Positions 1 through 8,055 of a stretch of 64,000 nucleotides of DNA are shown in pieces (the first letter of the stretch is position 1; each line of letters starts with the position of its first letter). The position numbers and the translations under genes are program-made. The notes under the pieces were generated by a model. The model was not told the origin of the DNA, made no database searches, and was given only the letters and a program-made list of their open reading frames with translations. Origin of the DNA: Novipirellula aureliae (GTDB lineage: Bacteria; Planctomycetota; Planctomycetia; Pirellulales; Pirellulaceae); NCBI RefSeq assembly GCF_007860185.1, contig NZ_SJPY01000002.1, forward strand, positions 465,775 through 529,774. Direction: 5' to 3'.

Positions 1-318
1 CTCAGGCCACCTTTGCGGGTCGTCCGCGACTCCGGCAGCCCAGAAAACGGGCGTTTTCTTCGCATTGAGCTTCTCAAAGTAGTCGAGTAACAACGACATA
101 CCGTGAGGTCCCGCCGAGGCTGGGCTCAAAAGATCACCGCTAAGGACCAAAAAATCAATATTGTCAACCAACGCAGCTTCGAAAACGGCCGTCGCCGCCC
201 GACGCGGCGCATCAGCCATCGACTCACGAAGTGCGCTCGGAATCGAATCAAGATCCCCGAGTGGTGCTTCAAGGTGAAAATCACTGGCATGAATAAATCG
301 AAACGATTCGCCTGGCAT
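1..318 (-). CDS. SbcD/YhaO-type metallophosphoesterase (DNA repair exonuclease family), 5' part only
   Basis: The first 106 codons of a gene that runs off the left edge. The reading frame is open from an ATG at 318 to base 1. Residues 8-20 (FIHASDFHLEAPL) carry the D-x-H metal-binding motif typical of the calcineurin-like phosphoesterases, and FLVLSGDLLSP around residues 59-69 carries the second motif (GD). FIHASDxHL near the N-terminus is characteristic of the SbcD/Mre11/YhaO group, which are manganese-dependent nucleases that often pair with an SMC-like ATPase. A strong ribosome-binding site, AGGAGGG (324-330 on the other strand), sits 5 nt before the ATG and fixes the start. The later metal ligands, the capping domain and any partner gene lie outside the window, so SbcD cannot be told from YhaO here. 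Confidence 0.8.
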   Translation of the reverse strand, partial: MPGESFRFIHASDFHLEAPLGDLDSIPSALRESMADAPRRAATAVFEAALVDNIDFLVLSGDLLSPASAGPHGMSLLLDYFEKLNAKKTPVFWAAGVADDPQRWPE

Positions 319-323
319 GGGTT

Positions 324-330
324 CCCTCCT
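324..330 (-). promoter_or_regulatory. Ribosome-binding site of the metallophosphoesterase gene
   Basis: AGGAGGG on the minus strand, 5 nt before the ATG at 318. It is one of the few strong Shine-Dalgarno sequences in this window and it decides the start of the truncated gene at the left edge. Confidence 0.6.
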
Positions 331-676
331 GTGCGGGCCTTGCCGCTCGCAAAAACGGCACTTTCGTTGTGAAAACTCCTACGTGAGCCTTCTGGTGCAG
401 ACCGTTCGTGATGCCACAACACCGACTCGATCACCTCTTGTGAACGGACTCGGTTGCGATCCTGGGCATTGCCGCTCGGCTACACAAGCTTGGCAGTTTA
501 ACGAAAGTTGCGAAAAAGTACCAAGTCGTATTTGGCAAGTTTCACGAAAAGATTTGCAATTGCTTTGCTAGCAAATGGAGAGAAGCTTCGTTTTCCAGCA
601 ATAAGGCAGCAAACATGTACCAAACGGAACTTATGGAACTTATACGGGATGCGTCGTCAGGGTATCCCACTGGGTT

Positions 677-802
677 GCTAGCCCGGATTTTTCATGGGCT
701 TGCAAATTGTTTTGCTAACGTCTACGCCTTAAAGCGTTTACGTTCATTGCTCGAAAAACAGTCTGCTATCGCCAAAACGGCTAATGAATCATCCGGGCTA
801 GC
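677..802. mobile_element. MITE-like element with 12-bp perfect terminal inverted repeats
   Basis: GCTAGCCCGGAT at 677-688 is the exact reverse complement of ATCCGGGCTAGC at 791-802; allowing two mismatches the inverted ends extend to 17 bp from TAGCCC inward. The interior (about 696-778) recurs with few changes at 20580-20653. Two copies far apart, inverted ends and no coding capacity fit a miniature non-autonomous element, but I see no clear target-site duplication and no transposase, so the class is unproven. Confidence 0.55.
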
Positions 803-1028
803 CTTTTCTTCTTTCGTCACCGACGCGTGCATGGAGGACCACGGCGTTCTCGAAGCGAGTGAATAACGGCAACAAGCGGCTTGAAACGTTGGTCCAGCAA
901 TGTCGTCTCACCACCATCGACGGGGTGAACATCGCGATCGACCGCATTACATTTCCGTTGATCCAACGATAATTTGATACCGCTAGTGCTTTCCCAATGG
1001 GTTCGCTCTTCGGGTTGATTCGCGTGTA

Positions 1029-4000
1029 CTAGCGGTTAGCGATTTTCCTACCAAGCCCTTCTTTGATATCCATAAAAATGCGGAATAGCGTGGGGACAAA
1101 CACCAACGTGAAGAAGGTCGATACGACCAGACCGCCCAACAGGACGCTCCCCAAACCTCGGTACAGTTCGCTACCGGATCCAGGAAACAACACGAGCGGA
1201 AGCAAACCCAACACGGTGGTAGCGGTTGTCATCAAAATCGGGCGCACTCGCGTTCTAACGCTTTCCAGAATAGCGTCTTTTGACTGGTAGTGCCCTTCGT
1301 TCATAAGGTTGAGCGCTTGATGGACAATCAGAATCGCGTTGTTGACCACGGTTCCAATCAGGATAACAAAGCCTAACATCGTCAACACATCAAGTGGTTG
1401 AGGAAGCATGCCTTGCCATTTCAAGTACACGCCCAGTAGCCGTAAGCCTAGAATTCCTCCGACGGCACCGAGCGGGACACTCAGGATGATGACCAACGGA
1501 TAGATCCAACTTTCAAACAAAGCCGCCATCAACAGGTACGTAATCAATAGTGCCAACAGCACATTCCAGCGCAGCGCCAACCAGGTATCGCGTAGTTTAT
1601 CGGCGGTCCCTGAAAGTTGGATCTGATAACCTCCCGCCAATTGGCCAGATTCACGAATCGGTTTCACGATTTGATCTTCGATCCGCCCGAGTGCGTCTTC
1701 CAGAGCCATTTCGGGTGGCGGAGAAACCTCAATCGTGATTGCCCGCTGGCGTTCACGATGGTTGATCTGTTCGGGGCCACTCGATGGTTCGATTTCGGCA
1801 AGCGATTCAAGCGGAACGAGTTGGCCGCCTGGAGTGGCGATTGGAAGCGATTTGAGAGCTTGCGACGAATTCGCTTGCGAGGTTGTGCCGATGATCGTCA
1901 GGTCGATTTTGTCACCACCGATGTAATAGTCCGCTGCAAACGCTCCGTCGACCAACGCGTTGACCGCATAGCCAAGACCTGTCGCGTTGACTCCCATCTG
2001 TTCGGTTTGCATTAGCCTCGGGCGCACATGGACTTCGGGGTTCGACAAATCCAAACTGGGAACGGGACGTGCTTGTGCGTTCGGCACGACCGGTTCACCT
2101 CGGGCACCAACGACTTGTCCTAAGACTTGGCCGCCGAGTGCGACGAGTTTTTCCAAATTGGGGCCAGTGATTTCGACATCGATCGTTCGTCCGCCCGTCA
2201 GTCCCTGCTCGAACAAACTCGACTGCTTTGCGATCACGAACGCACCTGGCAACTTGGGTGCAACACTTTGAATCAGAGGCACGAGTTCGCCGCTGCGTTG
2301 CGGATCGACCGAGCGAACACCGACGAACACTTGACGCCCTCGGGCCACGTAAAAGAAGTCATAGATCGCGGGGTATTCCAATTCGGCCTGGTCTGGATCG
2401 TCAAGGTTGATGTCCCAGTATGGCTTCAAGTGGTCTTCGACGATCTCACCGAGTCGGGTCAATTCATCCAAGTTGTAGCCTGGCGGAGGCAGGATAATGC
2501 CAAAGACGAGGTTTCGGTTTCCCGAAGGGAGGTATTCGACTTTTGGCCAAAGCAGATAACTTACCGTCGCGGTCAATGCGAGCAGCAAAACGACAAACGA
2601 CAAACGCCTCAGCAAGCTAGCTTGGATAAAGCGGTTGGTCCCGACGGTCGCCGAAACAAACAGTGAAGAAACCCAGACCAACGGTGCAACCATTCGGTGC
2701 GTGAATCGTACATGGGCACCAGAAAACCTGCTCGGCTTTTTCGGTTTACCCTTCTCGGCACCCGTTTCTGAACGTTGTTTCAAGAGCCGCGCGGTAGCGG
2801 TCGGGATCAGCGTAATACTAACGATCAAAGACAAGCCGACCGCAGCACTAATCGCCAAGGCGATATCACGAAAGAGTTGGCCTGCTTCCTCTTCAACAAA
2901 CAAGACAGGCAAAAACACCGCGAGCGTTGTTAACGTGGAAGCCAAAACGGCCCCCCATACTTCTTTCGTGCCACGAATCGCTGCTTCAAACGGACCATCG
3001 CCGTCTTGATAGTGTCGAAAGATATTTTCCAGCACCACGACAGCGTTGTCGACCAACATACCAACCGCGAACGCCATCCCGGCCAAACTGATCACATTCA
3101 GGGAGCGTCCCCACAAATTGAGCATTAAGAACGTACCGATGATACTGATCGGAATCGCCAGCCCCACGACCAACGCACCTCGAGCGAACCAGAACCCAGC
3201 GACCAAAATCAGCGTCAGCGTCAGCGCCGCGAACCAAGGGTTTAAAGTTAACGCAGCAATCGTTGCCGCAGCGATCACCGGCACAAAAATCAACGTACGA
3301 ACTTGCAAATGCAGAAACAGCATTAGCACCAACATCGTCAGCGTACCACCGACCACAATGTTCTGGTTCACCAGTTGGACCGAGGATTCGATATACTCGG
3401 TTTCGTCATAGACCTGCAGCAATTGCAAACCTCGTTCCGGCAACAAGTCGCTGTTGAGTTCGTCCACACACTGCTTGATGCCTTCCATCACATCTAGCAC
3501 GTTCGCCCCCGTTTCCCGAAGGGCATTGATCGCGATCGAGGACTCGCCAAACCGGCGGACCAAGCCATCCGGCTTCTTGTATCCGAGTCGCACTTCAGCC
3601 ACATCGCTGATAAAGACCGGCATTCCATCACGGACCGCTAAGACCTGCTCCTCGACCTGCTCGGGGCTCCGAAATTGATTAAGGGTCCGCACAACGTAAC
3701 GGCGTTTTCCTTCCCAATAATCACCTGCCGATGTGTCTTGGTTCTGATTTCTTAGAACTCGGCGAACATCATCAATCGTCAAACTGCGGGCGGCAAGTTT
3801 TTGAGGATCGATAATGACTTGCATCTCATCGATCAATCCGCCGAGTACGTTTGCATTGGAAACCCCGTTTACTCGTTCCAGTCGCGCTTCGATAAAATCC
3901 TCTGCAAACCGCCGCATCTTCGGAACGTCTAAATCGGGCGGAAGCAGCGGGGCAACTTCAGGATGCTCTTTCGCTGCAGCTCGAAGGCGAAGTAACCGCA

Positions 4001-4529
4001 CGCCCGCATTGCTCGCACTGAGAATCGGGGCGAGGATCTGCTGGGTCTCGGGATGCTCCTTTGCAAACGCTTGGATCTCTTCGAGCGTTGCGTGCTTAGA
4101 GCTAAGGATCAACCAAGCGATTGGACGGTCGGAAGAATTGCTGGTGGAAATCACCGGCTCGTCGGACTCTTCGGGGTACTCCGAAACCTGCTGCAAGCGG
4201 CTGTTTACCTTCAAAAGGGCTTCTTCCATGTTGGTCCCGACGAGGAATTCCATGGCGATCGTACCGCTACTGTCCATCGACTCACTGGTCATCTTTGTGA
4301 CCCCTTCGACGCTTTTGAGCTGTTCCTCCTGCTCTTGTATGATCTCGCGTTCGACCTCCTGCGGGCTCGCTCCAGGCCAACTGGTGGTAATCGTCAATGT
4401 TGGAATTTGCACCTCTGGCGTCAACTGCATCGGCATTCGGAAAAGGGCAATCGATCCGAACAAAATCAGCAGCAGCGCCCCGACGGCGACTTTCACAGGG
4501 TTACGGACGCAAGCTTCGATGGGGTGCAT
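1029..4529 (-). CDS. RND family efflux transporter permease (AcrB/HAE-like)
   Basis: 1166 residues, inner-membrane proton-driven drug or solute pump, expected to work with the adaptor encoded just upstream (4664-5929). The N-terminus (TM1 from about residue 11, then the FRMPMQLTPEV and WPGASPQEVE motifs at 30-60) and the TM4 segment AGMAFAVGMLVDNAVVVLEN at about 483-502, which holds the proton-relay aspartate D494, place it in the RND superfamily. Two insertions are unusual. One is about 45 residues in the first porter domain (about 145-200), containing two AKEHPE motifs. The other is a hydrophobic stretch of about 37 residues between TM2 and TM3 (about 414-450) that could form extra membrane helices. 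No outer-membrane TolC-type gene is next to it. The ATG at 4529 fits the family N-terminus; no Shine-Dalgarno is evident. Confidence 0.93.
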   Translation of the reverse strand: MHPIEACVRNPVKVAVGALLLILFGSIALFRMPMQLTPEVQIPTLTITTSWPGASPQEVEREIIQEQEEQLKSVEGVTKMTSESMDSSGTIAMEFLVGTNMEEALLKVNSRLQQVSEYPEESDEPVISTSNSSDRPIAWLILSSKHATLEEIQAFAKEHPETQQILAPILSASNAGVRLLRLRAAAKEHPEVAPLLPPDLDVPKMRRFAEDFIEARLERVNGVSNANVLGGLIDEMQVIIDPQKLAARSLTIDDVRRVLRNQNQDTSAGDYWEGKRRYVVRTLNQFRSPEQVEEQVLAVRDGMPVFISDVAEVRLGYKKPDGLVRRFGESSIAINALRETGANVLDVMEGIKQCVDELNSDLLPERGLQLLQVYDETEYIESSVQLVNQNIVVGGTLTMLVLMLFLHLQVRTLIFVPVIAAATIAALTLNPWFAALTLTLILVAGFWFARGALVVGLAIPISIIGTFLMLNLWGRSLNVISLAGMAFAVGMLVDNAVVVLENIFRHYQDGDGPFEAAIRGTKEVWGAVLASTLTTLAVFLPVLFVEEEAGQLFRDIALAISAAVGLSLIVSITLIPTATARLLKQRSETGAEKGKPKKPSRFSGAHVRFTHRMVAPLVWVSSLFVSATVGTNRFIQASLLRRLSFVVLLLALTATVSYLLWPKVEYLPSGNRNLVFGIILPPPGYNLDELTRLGEIVEDHLKPYWDINLDDPDQAELEYPAIYDFFYVARGRQVFVGVRSVDPQRSGELVPLIQSVAPKLPGAFVIAKQSSLFEQGLTGGRTIDVEITGPNLEKLVALGGQVLGQVVGARGEPVVPNAQARPVPSLDLSNPEVHVRPRLMQTEQMGVNATGLGYAVNALVDGAFAADYYIGGDKIDLTIIGTTSQANSSQALKSLPIATPGGQLVPLESLAEIEPSSGPEQINHRERQRAITIEVSPPPEMALEDALGRIEDQIVKPIRESGQLAGGYQIQLSGTADKLRDTWLALRWNVLLALLITYLLMAALFESWIYPLVIILSVPLGAVGGILGLRLLGVYLKWQGMLPQPLDVLTMLGFVILIGTVVNNAILIVHQALNLMNEGHYQSKDAILESVRTRVRPILMTTATTVLGLLPLVLFPGSGSELYRGLGSVLLGGLVVSTFFTLVFVPTLFRIFMDIKEGLGRKIANR

Positions 4530-4559
4530 AGATGAATGAAGGTTTGGTGCGGTTCGGCG

Positions 4560-4660
4560 TAGGCTGGGTCACCCAACGGGAGACCCGGCAAGAAACGATA
4601 ATGACGGTCGGATAAAGACCAGCTGCGGATGCCGGGTCTGCCGTTGGTCGACCCAGCCTA
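4560..4660. repeat. Long imperfect palindrome between the two RND genes
   Basis: The 31-bp arm at 4560-4590 (begins TAGGCTGGGTC) matches the reverse complement of 4630-4660 with three mismatches, around a loop of about 39 bases. It fills most of the 134-base gap between adaptor and pump, so the mRNA could fold a large hairpin there. The outer 12 bases, TAGGCTGGGTCA, recur at 56734-56745 upstream of the CPBP gene, which suggests a dispersed REP-like sequence rather than a gene-specific one. Confidence 0.7.
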
Positions 4661-4663
4661 ACT

Positions 4664-5929
4664 CTACGGCATTTCCGGTTGGATTTCATTGATGATGACG
4701 TCTTGGCCGGGACGAAGCCGCTCGTTGCCTCGCGTGATCACCAAATCACCTTCCTGTAGTTGCTTTGGCCCAAGCGTCGTGACCGCAACCCATTGACCAC
4801 TCGATGGCCCCATTTGAACTGGAACCATCGCCGCCTTGTTTTCGACAACGACATAGACAATCGGATTCTCGCCACCAAACTGTAGCGCATCTTTGGGTAC
4901 CAACAAACGCGGCTGAAGTGATCCAGCGGGTAAACTGACTCGCGCTAACATGCCAGGAAGCAAAGCATGCCGACCGTTCGTTTTTGGATTGGGAACCCGG
5001 ACGCGGACCGGGAACGTTCTCGCTCGATTGTCCGCCAGCGGCACGATTCGCTCAATCGTACCTTCGAAAACCTGATCGGGTAACGCTTCGACAACGACGT
5101 TCACGCTGCCACCAAGTTTCACAAAACGAATACCTGTTTCAGGAACGTAAACCTCGATTTCCACCGGATCGATCTCGACCACTTCGGCCACCGGGTCCCC
5201 CTGTTTCACCCAAGCTCCCGTTTCAGTCAGCTCGGCCGAAACGAATCCTGCAAATGGAGCTCGAATCGTGTATTTGTTCTTGCGATCATTCAAGCCTGCA
5301 AGAACTTGTTTTTGAACCTCGACACGAGCGGCCGCTTGATCGATCGTCTCTTGACGCGGTCCTTCTTTGACAAGTCGCAGAGAACTTTCTGCCTCCGCAA
5401 CTCTCGCGACACCGACCAACGATTCGGCACGGGCCGCTTCGTATTCATCTTGCGACATCCCCGTTGCCTCTCGGTACAGACGCTGAGCCCGCTGAAGTTT
5501 CGCTTTCGCGTACTCGTTGTTCGCCTTCGCGACATCGGCGAGCGCTTCGGCAAGAGCGATCTCATCGGCTCGAGATCCGTTCTTGAGCTCTTGAAGTTCC
5601 GCTTCTCGAAGTTGCACCTCCGCCTCGGCAGCGGCAATTTCAATCTCGATCGTTTTGGTACGGAGTTGAGCAAGCGGCTGAGATTTTTCTACTGCCTCGC
5701 CACCCTTGACGAGGTATTCCAACACTCGACCGTCGACCGCACTACCGATCGTCACATGCCGCCACGGTTTGACGTTTGCCACAAAAGCACGATGGGCCGA
5801 CAAATCCCGTTTAGAGACCGGTGCAACCACCACATTGGCTGGTCCACCTTGGCCCATACTGGCGTTTGGTAAAGCAACCGATGCGAGCAGGAGAGCGAGC
5901 AGGAGAGCGAGAAGTCGTGTTCTTAACAT
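4664..5929 (-). CDS. RND efflux periplasmic adaptor subunit (membrane fusion protein)
   Basis: 421 residues. Hydrophobic signal sequence at 1-24, then a split lipoyl/barrel-sandwich domain (about 58-92 and 218-252, with RAPFAGFVSAELTETGAWVKQGD) around an alpha-helical coiled-coil hairpin (about 95-215), followed by the beta-barrel and membrane-proximal domains. This is the standard HlyD/AcrA layout and length. It bridges the inner-membrane pump to the outer membrane and is transcribed with the RND gene 134 bases downstream. The signal-sequence codons contain a short direct repeat of GAGCAGGAGAGC. No lipobox is seen, so it is probably anchored by its N-terminal helix or is soluble in the periplasm. 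Confidence 0.92.
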   Translation of the reverse strand: MLRTRLLALLLALLLASVALPNASMGQGGPANVVVAPVSKRDLSAHRAFVANVKPWRHVTIGSAVDGRVLEYLVKGGEAVEKSQPLAQLRTKTIEIEIAAAEAEVQLREAELQELKNGSRADEIALAEALADVAKANNEYAKAKLQRAQRLYREATGMSQDEYEAARAESLVGVARVAEAESSLRLVKEGPRQETIDQAAARVEVQKQVLAGLNDRKNKYTIRAPFAGFVSAELTETGAWVKQGDPVAEVVEIDPVEIEVYVPETGIRFVKLGGSVNVVVEALPDQVFEGTIERIVPLADNRARTFPVRVRVPNPKTNGRHALLPGMLARVSLPAGSLQPRLLVPKDALQFGGENPIVYVVVENKAAMVPVQMGPSSGQWVAVTTLGPKQLQEGDLVITRGNERLRPGQDVIINEIQPEMP

Positions 5930-6214
5930 AAAGCAGTATGGTTGAGCGGGAAGGGTGCCAGCGCACCTCGATGTGAGTTCTATAAAGATGTGAGTTCAGC
6001 AAAGATGTTCGTTCAGCAAACCCCCGAATCGAGGCAAACATCCAGAGTTTAACTGGAAAAGAAGAGTAAACTAGGAGGCGAAAATGACTTTGCCCCAGAA
6101 TTCCGTGGGCGGAGCCCCCCTCTCTAGGGGAAAGCCGCTGCATGGGCTGGATTGCCGTTATCGGCGTGAATAGAAGCCCAGCCTCGGGGAGATTCGAATT
6201 CGCATCTGAACATT

Positions 6215-6260
6215 GCGGCCGATATCGCGGCCGATATTGCGGCCGATATTGCGGCCCGAT
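6215..6260. repeat. 12-bp tandem repeat, GCGGCCGATATT
   Basis: Three full units starting at 6215, 6227 and 6239, plus a partial fourth at 6251. The first unit ends ATATC, the others ATATT. Not associated with a gene I can support. Confidence 0.7.
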
Positions 6261-6287
6261 GGAGGAGCGATTCAAGGGTTTCAATAC

Positions 6288-6310
6288 GAGTCTTGGAGAG
6301 ACTCGGCTAC
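6288..6310. repeat. Single copy of the dispersed GAGTCTC palindrome
   Basis: GAGTCTTGGAGAGACTC followed by GGCTAC. The same 23 bases, with one change, close the large repeat array at 24718-24740, and near-identical copies occur in inverted orientation at 41584-41650. The arms pair to form a 7-bp stem with a GGA-type loop. Confidence 0.7.
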
Positions 6311-6582
6311 GAAAAAAGCGGCCGTGGGTTACCCGAGGATATCTCACGACCGCTTATTATTTAACCCGCGAGAGAAAACACTTGCCCAGAATCTCGACAA
6401 CAAACCCACATAAGTTGTTTTGACTGACAAGGTGCCGCTCGTTTACTAGCGTCGGGTCGTCCACTTGGTTGACCCTTGCCGGCACTATTAGGAATCGACC
6501 GGATTGGGTAAATACTTAGGGTCGTTCCGATTCTTTGTAGAGGAAACATTGCGGGAGGCTTAAACGGTAACGATTATGCCGA

Positions 6583-7992
6583 TTAAACCCCATATCGCCT
6601 ATTTAGGCATTGACGATGAGCGGCAGCCAGCCGCGAACGTCCGACCTGGCCTGCGTCCGCGGCCACCGCCTCGATTTTCTCTAAAATCGGCCCGTAATCC
6701 GCAATCTGTTCCGCCCCTAAGTCCCAGCCTGCTCGCATCAAACTGTCCAACGTTGCCTTCAAGTTGCCGTGATGTTGGTAGTCATCGGCAACCCTCATCC
6801 AATACTCGCAAACCTTACGAAGCGGCAGTGGTTCTTCGGCAGAACGACTTTCTTGAAGCAATTGAAAGTAATCGTTGTTTGCGATAACGGTTCGGTCGAT
6901 TTCATGGAGACGAGCGATCGAGAACTTTGCCGCTGTACTTTGCGTGAAGTGCATATGCAAGCGAACCGATTGATCGGTAAACGTTGACTGCATCGCACCT
7001 TGCCCATAAGCTGCAACCGCTTGACTTCGTTTTCCAAGCCGTTCGTTGTAATAGCCAATCAAATCCCACGGCCACGACAAATCAGGCGCCAGTGATTGAC
7101 ATGCCCGAGCGTGCATCGCAGCGGTATCCCAATCTTGGTCACGACAATCGTCATCGAGCTTTCGATGATTCAGCTTACCTTCAATTTGTTGCCATGCCGA
7201 CTCAGGCATTTGGTCCGCATCGAAAATCCAATTGACAACCTGGTTCCAATCCAGTTCCAGTGATTCGGCGACAAGTTCGGAAACATGGCTCGACCAATCT
7301 TGGAACAATGCCGCTTGGATCAATTCGAACCTTACCGCAACTTCAGCGATCGAATGGCGGAGGAGTCGGTCAGCAACGGCAGCGGGCGTGACGCTTTGAT
7401 CCAACAGATCAGCGATTTCACTGGGGTATTTCGCAAATGCCCAACGGACAATCGCATCGTTCTTGGGCGATGATTGCCGCTCGAAGTTCTCAGCCGGCAG
7501 GGCAGCGGCACGCCGTGGACCGGGTAATTGGTCGACCAGCGTTTCAAACACGATCGCTTCACTAAGCCGATTGCCCCAAGGAATCCAATCGCCGCCGCCG
7601 TGAAACCAATGCACAATTTGGCTGGCTTTGTTCTCGCAATCAATTCGTACGCCAAGCCAATTCCCCATCGAATCACCTAGTATCGGCAACAGATTCGCTG
7701 GCATCAGCCCTGGCCAAATCACGTCGGGAGCATCTGACAAAAGTGTTTCAGGATGTACCGATTCGCAGTACTCGCCGCTCCCGCAACCCTTCCAAATTTC
7801 AGCATCAAACCAATCCGCCAAATCATCGGAAAGGACGCACGAATACCTCTCGGCAATCTGAGCGGACCATTGATGCGGCGAGCGTTTTGGAGCAGACAAG
7901 GCAAGCTGGGAAGTGGGAGAGGCTGGATGATTTGGGCTTAGATTAATAAATTCTTGCTCGATCCCACAAGAGGAACTGACACCCCCAGCCAA
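6583..7992 (-). CDS. SMI1/KNR4 (SUKH) family-like protein with helical C-terminal half
   Basis: Up to 469 residues. Residues about 45-155 resemble a SUKH domain: a hydrophobic LLPILGD stretch, an alternating strand GNWLGVRIDCENKASQIVHW, then the HGGGDW segment. SUKH proteins are immunity proteins of contact-dependent toxins or general scaffold proteins; neither role can be chosen here and no toxin gene is adjacent. The C-terminal half (about 290-469) is helical and TPR-like (ARACQSLAPDLSWPWDLIGYYNERLGKRSQAVAAYGQGA). The start is uncertain: TTG at 7992 gives a conserved-looking N-terminus but has no ribosome site, and the frame is open upstream through a G-rich tract to the stop codon of the preceding gene. 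Confidence 0.55.
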   Translation of the reverse strand: MAGGVSSSCGIEQEFINLSPNHPASPTSQLALSAPKRSPHQWSAQIAERYSCVLSDDLADWFDAEIWKGCGSGEYCESVHPETLLSDAPDVIWPGLMPANLLPILGDSMGNWLGVRIDCENKASQIVHWFHGGGDWIPWGNRLSEAIVFETLVDQLPGPRRAAALPAENFERQSSPKNDAIVRWAFAKYPSEIADLLDQSVTPAAVADRLLRHSIAEVAVRFELIQAALFQDWSSHVSELVAESLELDWNQVVNWIFDADQMPESAWQQIEGKLNHRKLDDDCRDQDWDTAAMHARACQSLAPDLSWPWDLIGYYNERLGKRSQAVAAYGQGAMQSTFTDQSVRLHMHFTQSTAAKFSIARLHEIDRTVIANNDYFQLLQESRSAEEPLPLRKVCEYWMRVADDYQHHGNLKATLDSLMRAGWDLGAEQIADYGPILEKIEAVAADAGQVGRSRLAAAHRQCLNRRYGV

Positions 7993-8045
7993 AAACCCAA
8001 AAACCCGAAAACGCCAAAAACCCGAAAACGCCCAAAACCCGGAAA
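7980..8045 (-). repeat. G-rich repeat tract on the coding strand (quadruplex-like)
   Basis: On the minus strand the gap between the LRR-protein stop and the SUKH-like start reads as repeats of GGGTTTT and GGCGTTTTC, with at least four GGG runs in about 60 bases, ending in GGGGG. It lies directly before the next gene's possible start, on the strand that would be mRNA. Confidence 0.55.
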
Positions 8046-8055
8046 GGGGAAACGA

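Larger units (their letters stand above)
319..1028. other. Intergenic region between the left-edge gene and the RND pump
   Basis: About 710 bases without a convincing gene. Short open frames here have no recognisable protein features. The region holds the 126-bp inverted-end element described at 677-802. A short inverted pair, ACCGCTAGT (979-987) and ACTAGCGGT (1028-1036), overlaps the RND stop codon but has no T-tract, so I do not call a terminator. Confidence 0.5.
5930..6582. other. Intergenic region with short repeats
   Basis: About 650 bases between the adaptor start and the stop of the SUKH-like gene. It holds a 12-bp tandem repeat (6215-6260) and one copy of the dispersed palindrome (6288-6310). 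Open frames here (for example 6142-6423) show a biased composition caused by the repeat and no domain. No promoter or terminator could be assigned with confidence. Confidence 0.5.

Noticed and set aside
615-866. 83-codon frame upstream of the RND genes
   Set aside because: It runs across the inverted-end element and has no protein similarity that I can see.
3814-4539. 241-codon open frame on the plus strand
   Set aside because: Antisense to the RND permease gene, serine-rich and with no recognisable motif.
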